This document shows positions 17,666-24,353 of a stretch of DNA of 64,000 nt, piece by piece. Positions within the stretch are counted from its first letter, which is position 1. Each line of letters begins with the position of its first letter. The notes below the pieces were generated by a model that was not told where the DNA came from, searched no databases, and worked only from the letters and a program-made list of their open reading frames with translations. The position numbers and the translations under genes were made by a program. This DNA is from Candidatus Peregrinibacteria bacterium CG10_big_fil_rev_8_21_14_0_10_55_24 (lineage in GTDB: Bacteria > Patescibacteriota > Gracilibacteria > Peribacterales > Peribacteraceae): contig PFDV01000003.1 of NCBI GenBank assembly GCA_002772745.1, positions 124,001 through 188,000 of the forward strand, read 5' to 3'.

Positions 17666-17741
17666 AGGCGCGTAGCTCAGTTGGTAGAGCACAGGTCTCC
17701 AAAACCTGGGGTCGCAGGTTCGATCCCTGCCGCGCCTGCCA
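17666..17741 (+). tRNA. tRNA-Trp (anticodon CCA)
   Basis: 76 nt with encoded CCA. The acceptor stem is AGGCGCG/CGCGCCT, D-arm GCTCAGTTGGTAGAGC, anticodon stem CAGGT/ACCTG with loop CTCCAAA (anticodon CCA), and T-arm GCAGGTTCGATCCCTGC. Its last 13 nt (17729-17741) recur exactly at 17817-17829 and 22298-22310. Confidence 0.96.
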
Positions 17742-17793
17742 GAGTAATAACTCCCAAAAATATTTGGAAGGACCTTGCATCTGCGAACGGCCC

Positions 17794-17990
17794 ATCCGTA
17801 GCCTTGGCGAAGGAGGGCCGCGCCTGCCAAAACATACATGGAAGACAAACCTACAGTTTTCCTTCCATGAGCCGTCCTTTCCCTCAGTGGTGCTGCTCCA
17901 GCGCGGGACCCGAAAGACCCACGCTTCGCGGTATTTTTTATTCTCAGGCGGAGCCTGCCACATTGGGCACATGACTGGGTTGCCCTAGAC
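17794..17990 (+). repeat. tRNA-3'-end repeat with hairpin, copy A
   Basis: Begins with the 13-nt GCCGCGCCTGCCA (17817-17829) shared with the tRNA-Trp 3' end. A hairpin follows (ATGGAAG ... CTTCCAT, with inner AAAC/GTTT), then CATGAGC, TTTCCCT, GGTGC and CTCCAG at conserved spacing, and a second GC-rich stem. It lies on the left side of the arginine operon. Copy B is at 22262-22440. Confidence 0.65.
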
Positions 17991-18051
17991 GCCATGAATT
18001 CCGGTCAAGGCGATGTTTGGAGCCCGTCCTGTTCGGAACCCGAGCTCAAAC

Positions 18052-18079
18052 TTGACATGAAGTGAGATACAAGTAAGAT
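18052..18079 (+). promoter_or_regulatory. promoter of the arginine operon
   Basis: TTGACA (18052-18057), 16-nt spacer, TAAGAT (18074-18079). The expected start of transcription falls at or just before the GTG of the leader peptide. Confidence 0.65.
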
Positions 18080-18086
18080 CTCAATC

Positions 18087-18149
18087 GTGATCTCATCCTA
18101 TCAGCCTATTGTTCGTCGTCGTCGCGCCTCCTCAGGGGTAGTGGCGTAA
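18087..18149 (+). CDS. arginine-rich leader peptide (attenuator)
   Basis: 20-codon frame starting with GTG 7 nt after the -10 box (leaderless, as for other genes here) and ending at TAA 18147-18149. The peptide is MISSYQPIVRRRRASSGVVA, with four consecutive Arg codons (CGT CGT CGT CGC, 18114-18125). In attenuation of amino-acid operons, runs of the regulated codon stall the ribosome when the charged tRNA is scarce. It is followed by a terminator (18194-18223) and by arginine genes, which is why I read it as a real leader. Confidence 0.7.
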   Translation: MISSYQPIVRRRRASSGVVA

Positions 18150-18181
18150 AGCTGATGTCTGGAAAATAGCCGCCGCCCCTG
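18133..18181 (+). promoter_or_regulatory. attenuator hairpin arms upstream of the terminator
   Basis: CAGGGG (18133-18138) plus GGCG (18143-18146) pair with CGCC (18171-18174) plus CCCCTG (18176-18181). The same CCCCT can instead pair with AGGGG at 18204-18208 and break the terminator. Stalling at the Arg codons would cover the first arm and favour the second pairing. Confidence 0.5.
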
Positions 18182-18193
18182 TGGAGAAGCCAG

Positions 18194-18223
18194 AATCCCC
18201 AAAAGGGGATTTTTATATTTTTT
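18194..18223 (+). terminator. intrinsic terminator in the arginine leader
   Basis: AATCCCC-AAAA-GGGGATT followed by TTTATATTTTTT, located 45 nt after the leader peptide and 165 nt before the first enzyme gene. Confidence 0.8.
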
Positions 18224-18279
18224 GCAATTTCGATTCCATGCTTGAACTCTTCCCCTCCGTCGTTCTCCATCGTTGCCGT

Positions 18280-18347
18280 ACCACCTCCACGGAGGTGCCG
18301 GCGCCACAGGCTGTGGCGCCTGCAGCATCGCCTCCGTGGAGACAAAG
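18280..18347 (+). promoter_or_regulatory. second structured leader element
   Basis: CACGGAGG ... CCTCCGTG encloses an inner near-perfect hairpin GGCGCCACA-GGC-TGTGGCGCC. It is not followed by a T-run, so it may affect translation or RNA stability of the first gene rather than termination. Confidence 0.45.
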
Positions 18348-18388
18348 AAATCAGATGCTGCGTCTGTAACTCCCCCCATTTATAAATC

Positions 18389-19516
18389 ATGAAAAACCAC
18401 TGTACCTACATCATTTCTGAACCTCCCCAGACTCCCTGGTGGGGACACGGCATGATTCCCATGGAGGGAAACCATGCCATGGAACTCAACGCCAACAAGA
18501 GGCCCGACAACGACAAACTCGAACAGGAATTGGCGGCATGCAGAACGCTCTACGAAGAGTCGGGTGTCCGTTATCTCCTGAAGCCGTTCTCTCCAATCTT
18601 GGACGCGTTGTACAGACACGATGGTGTATTCTGCACTGATGCCATGGTGACAACCCAAGGAAAGAGCGGTTCGCCGTTGGCATTCAAAAGCAATTTCTCT
18701 GCCCACTTCCGACAACCTGAAGCGGAAAGCCTGGAGCGATTCATGAAACTTCAGAGCATCCGGACAATCACGCTTGAATCCGAGCAAAAACTCGAAGGGG
18801 GCGATGCGCACTACACACCTTACGATCACCTGTACATCGGCGGATTGTTTAGAGCCAACGAACGGGGGCACCAGGCGGTGATCGAACAGAGCGATGTCAC
18901 TGACGTAGCTCTCTTGAAAACGGAAGGCTTCCATGTGGATACTGTCCTCGTCCCCGCACTGGACGTTCGTGGAAAGCTCAAAGCGATCATTGCCTGCAGA
19001 CAGGCAATTGAACGCGCCAGTTGGGATATCTTGAATGCCTTCGCTGCACGAAACAGTGCGGAGCTTCTCGATATTGCCCCCATCGATTCCATCGGGAGTG
19101 GTGAGCAACACTATTCCGATGGCCAATACGCCGTGAACTGCATGCCCTTGCCAGGAGTTCTCCTCGGCAATGGATCATTCCAGACACCCGGCATTGAGGA
19201 CAGATTGAAAGAACTCGGTATTGAGCATCAATGTTCTCCCATGCCGGAGTGTGCCAAATCCGGTGGAGCATTTCATTGCCTCACGCAACAGATTCCCGTC
19301 CATCATCCGCAGGAAGTTATCACCTGGTACATGATCGGCGAGGCATCGGAGCTCTTTAAGCTCTTGCAGCATCCGCCTTTAGATCCCGTCGAAAGGGATT
19401 TGATGCGGAAGCAGCTTCCGCTTATGCAATTGAATCAACTGCACCAATTTGGACTGGATGCAAAAGCAATCGCAATTCTTGAACAGGCGAGAGAGGTATT
19501 TCTTTCCCTCACTTGA
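18389..19516 (+). CDS. guanidino-group-modifying enzyme (arginine deiminase/dihydrolase/DDAH superfamily)
   Basis: 375-residue member of the pentein-fold GME superfamily, whose members hydrolyse or transfer the guanidine group of arginine derivatives through a covalent Cys adduct. Visible features are the N-terminal substrate region (HDGVFCTDAMV, then a conserved F...R.PEAE), EGGD at 136-139, the catalytic His in FHVDT (His182) and the catalytic Cys in SGGAFHCLT (Cys297). All three catalytic elements are present. It is first in an operon with argG and argH, 23 nt before argG. Likely products are citrulline (from arginine or a methylarginine) or ornithine. Amidinotransferase activity cannot be excluded. 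Confidence 0.8.
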   Translation: MKNHCTYIISEPPQTPWWGHGMIPMEGNHAMELNANKRPDNDKLEQELAACRTLYEESGVRYLLKPFSPILDALYRHDGVFCTDAMVTTQGKSGSPLAFKSNFSAHFRQPEAESLERFMKLQSIRTITLESEQKLEGGDAHYTPYDHLYIGGLFRANERGHQAVIEQSDVTDVALLKTEGFHVDTVLVPALDVRGKLKAIIACRQAIERASWDILNAFAARNSAELLDIAPIDSIGSGEQHYSDGQYAVNCMPLPGVLLGNGSFQTPGIEDRLKELGIEHQCSPMPECAKSGGAFHCLTQQIPVHHPQEVITWYMIGEASELFKLLQHPPLDPVERDLMRKQLPLMQLNQLHQFGLDAKAIAILEQAREVFLSLT

Positions 19517-19539
19517 TACTTCCCCTTCCCCCTTTTCCC

Positions 19540-20793
19540 ATGCAAACCACTACGACCTATCAAAAAATTTCCTCTCATGAGGCCAAGAAAGGCGAATTCA
19601 AAACGTGCCTCCTCCTCTATTCTGGCGGGCTCGATACCTCTGTCATGCTCAAGTGGATTCAAGACGAATATCAGGCAGAGATCATTGCACTCACCATAGA
19701 TGTAGGCCAGATTCACGAAGATCTTGAAATCGCGAGACAGAAGGCGCTCAAGCTCGGTGCGAAGGAAGCCATTATCATCGACGCCAAAGACCGCTTCGCG
19801 GAGCAGATGTTGACGCGCGCCATCAAGGCGAACGCCGATTATCAGGGTGGCTACCGCCTCTCCACTCCCCTCGGGAGAGTCATTCTCTCTCAAATTGCCG
19901 TCGAACAGGCGCAGAAATGCGGTGCAACCGTAATTGCGCATGGCGCAACCGGCAAGGGCAACGACCAAGTGCGTTTTGAGGGCTACATCACGACCCTCGC
20001 ACCCGACCTGAAAATTATCGCCCCTGTTCGAGAGTGGGCAATGGGCAGGGACGAGGAGATCGCATACGCCGAGAAACACGGCATTCCGATTACTCAGACC
20101 AGCGCCAAACCCTATTCATACGACGACAATATGTGGGGGTCCACTGGCGAAGGCGGCGAGATCGAGGATCCAAAACTTGTTCCGCCGCTCGAGAACATCC
20201 TCGAAGTCTGCACGCACCCGAAGGATGCTCCCGATGAATCGGAGATTGTCGCAGTGACATTTGAAAAAGGCGTTCCTGTTTGCCTGAATGATAAAAAGCT
20301 CTCGATCTCTGCATTGGTACAAAAATGCAATGAGGTTGGCGCAAGGCACGGTGTCGGCATCACACATCTCATCGAAGACCGCCTCGTCGGATTGAAAGTC
20401 AGAGGGATCTACGAAGCTCCTGGCGCTGAAATCCTGGTCACAGCGCACTTCAATCTTGAAAAACTCGTTTCCACGAGAGACGTAAACGAACTCAAACAAT
20501 TGATCGATCAAAAGTGGGCGTACTTCTGCTACGGTGCCAAGTGGTTCGAGCCAACCATGGCAGCCATTCATGCATTCCAAGACTCCACAAACGAAAGAGT
20601 GACTGGTACGGTGAAAATGCGACTCTACAAAGGCGCAGCGACCGTCGTTGCTTTAGAGTCACCGTATTCGCTCTTCAACACAAACCTCGCGACATTTAAC
20701 AAGAATGCAGCGTTCAATCAGAATGCATCAGCCGGATTCATCGAGATCTATAATCTCCCCCAAAAGACGTTCTACTCCCTCCATCATGAATAA
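19540..20793 (+). CDS. argG: argininosuccinate synthase
   Basis: Condenses citrulline and aspartate with ATP to argininosuccinate. The 417-residue protein starts at the ATG at 19540 and carries an N-terminal extension of about 20 residues before the P-loop-like LLYSGGLDTSV. Further motifs are GATGKGNDQVRFE and a citrulline/aspartate-binding region with KPYSYDDNMWGSTGEGGEIE. It overlaps argH by 8 nt, implying translational coupling. Base composition is more AT-rich than the genes outside the operon. Confidence 0.96.
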   Translation: MQTTTTYQKISSHEAKKGEFKTCLLLYSGGLDTSVMLKWIQDEYQAEIIALTIDVGQIHEDLEIARQKALKLGAKEAIIIDAKDRFAEQMLTRAIKANADYQGGYRLSTPLGRVILSQIAVEQAQKCGATVIAHGATGKGNDQVRFEGYITTLAPDLKIIAPVREWAMGRDEEIAYAEKHGIPITQTSAKPYSYDDNMWGSTGEGGEIEDPKLVPPLENILEVCTHPKDAPDESEIVAVTFEKGVPVCLNDKKLSISALVQKCNEVGARHGVGITHLIEDRLVGLKVRGIYEAPGAEILVTAHFNLEKLVSTRDVNELKQLIDQKWAYFCYGAKWFEPTMAAIHAFQDSTNERVTGTVKMRLYKGAATVVALESPYSLFNTNLATFNKNAAFNQNASAGFIEIYNLPQKTFYSLHHE

Positions 20794-22093
20794 GCTCTGG
20801 AAAAAATCATCGGCAAAACTTCACCCGACCATCGAGAGGTACACCGTCGGTGAAGACCCTGTGTTGGACATGTCTTTGTTCCCATTCGATATCAAGGCAA
20901 GTAATGCCCATGTAAAAGGATTGAGAAAAATCGGCATTCTCAGCGGACAAGAGCTCAAGGAGCTCTTGTCCGCACTCAAGGAACTGGAGAAGGACTTCCA
21001 CAAGGGCAAAATCCGGATCGCAGTGGAGGACGAAGATTGCCATACGGTCATAGAAAATATGCTTACTGCGAAACTCGGAGACACCGGGAAAAAGATTCAC
21101 ACGGGTCGAAGCAGAAATGACCAAGTGCTGGTCGCACTGCGGCTTCTCATGAAAGATCGGCTGAAAGAAATATGCATGAGGACGCTGGATCTTGCGGAAA
21201 CATTTCTGTCCTTTGCAAAAGAGTATGAGGATGTTGCGCTTCCCGGGTACTCCCATATGCAGCAGGCCATGCTCGGGAGCATCGGGCACTACGGGTGCAG
21301 CTTCGTCGAGAGCCTCTTAGACGATATCGCCTTGATCGACTCCATTCGGAATCACATCGATGCCAATCCTCTGGGAAGCGCTGCGGGATATGGCGTCGCT
21401 TTGCCTCTCGATCGATCGGGCATCACGCAAGAATTAGGATTCGGCCGAATACAAATTAATTCGCTCTACTGCCAAAACAGTCGGGGAAAATTCGAAAGCT
21501 TGTTTCTTGAGGGGCTTGCGCAAATCATGATGACCCTCGGGAGATTCGCGAATGACCTCCTGCTCTTTACGACACAAGAATTCGATTTCTTCGCCGTAGA
21601 TCAAGCGCTCGTCACAGGATCGAGCATCATGCCGCAGAAGAAGAATCTCGACGGGCTGGAAGTCTTGAGAGGCAACGTGAGCGTCATGATGGGGTATCAA
21701 CAAATGGCAAAAGATATCGCAAAGAATCTGCCCTCTGGCTATAACCGCGATCTCCAGCTCCTCAAGCGCCCCATCATCCATGGCACGGATATTGTGTTGC
21801 AGAGCATCGAGGTAGCTCGGCTGTATCTTACGAACATCGCGCCGAAGCAAGCATCAATTGAAAAGAAGATTACGAAGGACATCTTCATGGCCGATGTGGC
21901 TGTGTCTCTCTCGAGGGAAAAAGGAATTCCCTTCAGAGAGGCATATCAACTTTCTGCGAAGCACATGGAACCCTACAAGGTGGACTTCAGGAAGAATATT
22001 GCTTCAAAGGTGAGTCTTGGTGCGCCTGGAAATCTGGCATGGAAAGAATATGCGAAGAGAATCGCGGTGCTAAAACGTATTGCACATGAATAA
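20786..22093 (+). CDS. argH: argininosuccinate lyase
   Basis: Splits argininosuccinate into arginine and fumarate. The 435-residue protein starts at the ATG at 20786 inside the argG stop region. The fumarase/aspartase-superfamily signature is GSSIMPQKKN (about 278-287), with the flexible loop Ser. The HTGRSRNDQV motif and YSHMQQAM with the catalytic His region are also present. No argF, argJ or argB is seen nearby, so the citrulline source must be the upstream GME enzyme, import, or genes elsewhere. Confidence 0.96.
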   Translation: MNKLWKKSSAKLHPTIERYTVGEDPVLDMSLFPFDIKASNAHVKGLRKIGILSGQELKELLSALKELEKDFHKGKIRIAVEDEDCHTVIENMLTAKLGDTGKKIHTGRSRNDQVLVALRLLMKDRLKEICMRTLDLAETFLSFAKEYEDVALPGYSHMQQAMLGSIGHYGCSFVESLLDDIALIDSIRNHIDANPLGSAAGYGVALPLDRSGITQELGFGRIQINSLYCQNSRGKFESLFLEGLAQIMMTLGRFANDLLLFTTQEFDFFAVDQALVTGSSIMPQKKNLDGLEVLRGNVSVMMGYQQMAKDIAKNLPSGYNRDLQLLKRPIIHGTDIVLQSIEVARLYLTNIAPKQASIEKKITKDIFMADVAVSLSREKGIPFREAYQLSAKHMEPYKVDFRKNIASKVSLGAPGNLAWKEYAKRIAVLKRIAHE

Positions 22094-22261
22094 AAAATTG
22101 CAGGGAGCGCTGTCGCTATCTAGTCTCAAGCCACCCCGACCTGTCTGCTCTCAAGTCCAGTCAGTCTCACCCCATCGAAAACGCGCTCCAGGATTCAAAG
22201 TCCAATCATCACGTCCAGTCCGCTCTGCCAGATCTTAAACCAAGCAACCGATCAATTACTC
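22094..22261. other. non-coding gap after argH
   Basis: Pyrimidine-rich, with loose TCAAG(T/C)CC repeats. Nothing recognisable besides the repeat starting near 22262. Confidence 0.4.
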
Positions 22262-22440
22262 TCATGATCTGCGATAGGCTCTGAGCGCAGCCGAAGAGCC
22301 GCGCCTGCCATTACATGAGAAAGAAACCGTAGGTTTCTCTCTCATGAGCTCTCTTTTCCCTTTGCGGTGCCCCTCCAGACAAGCGGAGCTTGTCTTCGGG
22401 GCAACTTGTTTCATTGGATCAAGCTCGAGTTGATTGTGGA
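22262..22440 (+). repeat. tRNA-3'-end repeat with hairpin, copy B
   Basis: Contains the exact 13-nt GCCGCGCCTGCCA at 22298-22310 and a hairpin at the same place as copy A (ATGAGA ... TCTCAT, inner AAACC/GGTTT). Its stem bases differ from copy A yet remain paired. CATGAGC, TTTCCCT, GGTGC, CTCCAG and a second stem follow (ACAAGC/GCTTGT). It lies on the right side of the arginine operon, in the same orientation as copy A. Confidence 0.65.
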
Positions 22441-22521
22441 CAGGAAATATGACGTGCGAAGTGGGGGTCACATGTGATGTGTCATACTCTCGGTTCTTTT
22501 CTTGCTACACTGTTCTTACAG

Positions 22522-23511
22522 ATGTCTTTCGTCACCAATTTCCAACGGCTCCTCCTCGCCTCTCCTCGCTTCAACGTGAAGCATGTGATGGCGGAAAACA
22601 GTGATTACGCAGACACCGTTCTCAAGTCAAAGAATTGCTACTACAGCTTCTGTGTCTTCTACTGCGAGGACGTGTACTACGCCAGGTACTCGCGTAAATG
22701 CGTGAGCTGCAACGGCATCACGTTCTGTGTGGAGTGCGAATGGTGCACAGAGTGCGTGGACTGCCAACGCTGCTACAACAGTCACTACTGCCAGGATTGT
22801 CAGAACTGCTCCGATTGCTCCTTTTGCAAGGATTGTTTCGGCTGCCGCAACTGCTTCGGTTGCGCGGGGTTACACCAAAAGGAGTATCACCTGTTTAATG
22901 AGAAACTTTCGAAAGAGGAGTACGAGAAGCGGATGGGGCAACTCAATTTGCAGGAGTTTGCCCACCGCAGTCTGGTCGAGGAGCGAGTGAGAGTCCTTCG
23001 CAAGAAGACGCCGAACCTCGCCATCCACCAGTTTATGACCGAGAGCTGTATCGGTGATCATCTGACGCAGTGCAAAGGGAGTCACCAATGCTTTGACAGC
23101 TTTAACAACGAAGATTGTGCCTATTGCATCGAGACGAACGGCAACAAAGATTGCGTCGATCTCACCGTATGTTTTGAGAATGAGTTGTGCGCGCACTGCG
23201 TGCAATCAACGATGAACCATAACTGCGACCACATCATATTCACCGACCAATCCAACGATTGCGCGTTTTCCGCGTACCTCCGGGGATGCAAGTACTGTTT
23301 CGGCTGTGCGAATCTAGATCGGCAGGAGTACCACATTCTCAATGTGCCGGTGCCGCCGGAGAAGTACGAAGAGACAGTGACAGAACTCAGGAAAGAACTC
23401 CATGCGGCCAAGATGCACAACCTCAATCTTTTCTTCGTTTCCGACTACGAGCGCAAACGCTTACAAACAGAAACCGACCCTGTAATCGTCAACACTGTTC
23501 CCTCCCTCTAG
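22522..23511 (+). CDS. cysteine-rich repeat protein
   Basis: 329-residue protein with about 40 Cys arranged as CxxC and CxxxxC pairs, densest at about 50-125 (CVSCNGITFCVECEWCTECV). Two internal repeats each end in a similar phrase: GCAGLHQKEYHLFNEKLSKEEYE and GCANLDRQEYHILNVPVPPEKYE. It starts at the ATG at 22522, 10 nt after TACACT. There is no signal peptide. The architecture is common in CPR-type genomes, and it might hold several zinc ions or iron-sulphur clusters. The function is unknown; database labels such as CaiB/BaiF for this type would not fit the sequence. Confidence 0.75.
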   Translation: MSFVTNFQRLLLASPRFNVKHVMAENSDYADTVLKSKNCYYSFCVFYCEDVYYARYSRKCVSCNGITFCVECEWCTECVDCQRCYNSHYCQDCQNCSDCSFCKDCFGCRNCFGCAGLHQKEYHLFNEKLSKEEYEKRMGQLNLQEFAHRSLVEERVRVLRKKTPNLAIHQFMTESCIGDHLTQCKGSHQCFDSFNNEDCAYCIETNGNKDCVDLTVCFENELCAHCVQSTMNHNCDHIIFTDQSNDCAFSAYLRGCKYCFGCANLDRQEYHILNVPVPPEKYEETVTELRKELHAAKMHNLNLFFVSDYERKRLQTETDPVIVNTVPSL

Positions 23512-23522
23512 CCCCTCTCGCC

Positions 23523-23795
23523 ATGACGCCAAAGCAAACGAAGTTCACGTGTAAAGAATGCTCCAAGGAATTCCTTGTGATTCCGCAGGAGATGGCAATC
23601 TACGCCGAGAAAAAATTACCGCTCCCAGATCAGTGCCCCAGTTGCCGCCATAAGCGGAGGATGGCGTTACGCAATGAGCGAGCCCTCTACAAGCGTTCTT
23701 GCGGGAAGTGCGGCGATAGCATGCTCACAACCTACGCTCCGGATGCTCCGTATGCGATCTACTGCCAGAAGTGTTTCTGGGAGAACGTTGGATAA
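23523..23795 (+). CDS. small double zinc-ribbon protein
   Basis: 90 residues from the ATG at 23523, 11 nt after the cysteine-rich gene. Two zinc-ribbon units: CKECSKEF with CPSCRHKRR, and CGKCGD with CQKCFWE. The phrase CxxCxKEF.....E...Y is seen in the probable-zinc-ribbon family. Basic patch KRRMALRNERALYKRS lies between the ribbons. Probably co-expressed with its neighbour; may bind nucleic acid or act as a metal-dependent adaptor (inference). Confidence 0.75.
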   Translation: MTPKQTKFTCKECSKEFLVIPQEMAIYAEKKLPLPDQCPSCRHKRRMALRNERALYKRSCGKCGDSMLTTYAPDAPYAIYCQKCFWENVG

Positions 23796-23869
23796 TGTCA
23801 TGCGGTGCATGGTTATGGCTTGCTCATCTCATTTCACGCCCTCAAGCGCCGAAGTCGGGTGTTCTATTC

Positions 23870-23898
23870 TTGATTTTACCATGGTAAAGTGTTATAAT
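23870..23898 (+). promoter_or_regulatory. promoter with palindromic operator
   Basis: TTGATT (23870-23875), 17-nt spacer, TATAAT (23893-23898). The perfect palindrome TTTACCATGGTAAA (23875-23888) fills the spacer. The ATG of the next gene is 8 nt after the -10 box. Confidence 0.7.
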
Positions 23899-23906
23899 CA
23901 TTTTAT

Positions 23907-24353
23907 ATGGCAGACTCATCTCATCAAGAATCTTCGTTCCTCCCCTCCCCTCCAGCGGAAGTCGAGCACTTCGATGTACTAGGGATGGCAGAGCTCCCCG
24001 GAGCGTTGAACCTGGTGCAGGTTGATCTCGCAGACCCCGTACGCGCAATCCCCGGAGGGAACATCCTCACCGGATGTTTGATCGAGGACATGCGCAAGGG
24101 GCACCCGGTATTGCTCTGTGACGTCACGCGCATCGCGTACCTGTCCCCGGAGCAACGAGCCGAAGTGCGCGAGACAGCGAACACCAGCCGGATTCTTGAT
24201 ATCTTCCGCGGACCCGGTGGAGCGGTGTACATCGTCACCGACAGCAAGCCCGAACCCCATTGCTACAGGGTGGATCTCCGCCCGAAGACCGACGCGCCTA
24301 CAGAGAAGCGTGCAGGCTTCATGCAAAAACTACGGTCGCTCTTCTCCAGGTAA
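23907..24353 (+). CDS. hypothetical protein (148 aa)
   Basis: Leaderless gene with a strong promoter. The protein is alpha/beta-like: VQVDLADPVRAIPGGNILTG, then HPVLLCDVTRIAYLSPEQRAEV, an Asn/Ser helix and GGAVYIVTDSKPEPHCYRVDL. It ends in a basic helix (MQKLRSLFSR). No known motif. Its 3' end overlaps the convergent methyltransferase gene by 24 nt. The palindrome in the promoter suggests a dedicated repressor, possibly autoregulation. Confidence 0.65.
   Translation: MADSSHQESSFLPSPPAEVEHFDVLGMAELPGALNLVQVDLADPVRAIPGGNILTGCLIEDMRKGHPVLLCDVTRIAYLSPEQRAEVRETANTSRILDIFRGPGGAVYIVTDSKPEPHCYRVDLRPKTDAPTEKRAGFMQKLRSLFSR

Noticed and set aside
17648-17974. Frame translating as RRVAQLVEHRSPKPGVAGSI
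   Set aside because: This is the well-known spurious translation of a tRNA (here tRNA-Trp).
18389-19516. Calling the GME protein arginine deiminase outright
   Set aside because: The catalytic triad is visible, but family-specific substrate residues cannot be checked without an alignment; kept at superfamily level.
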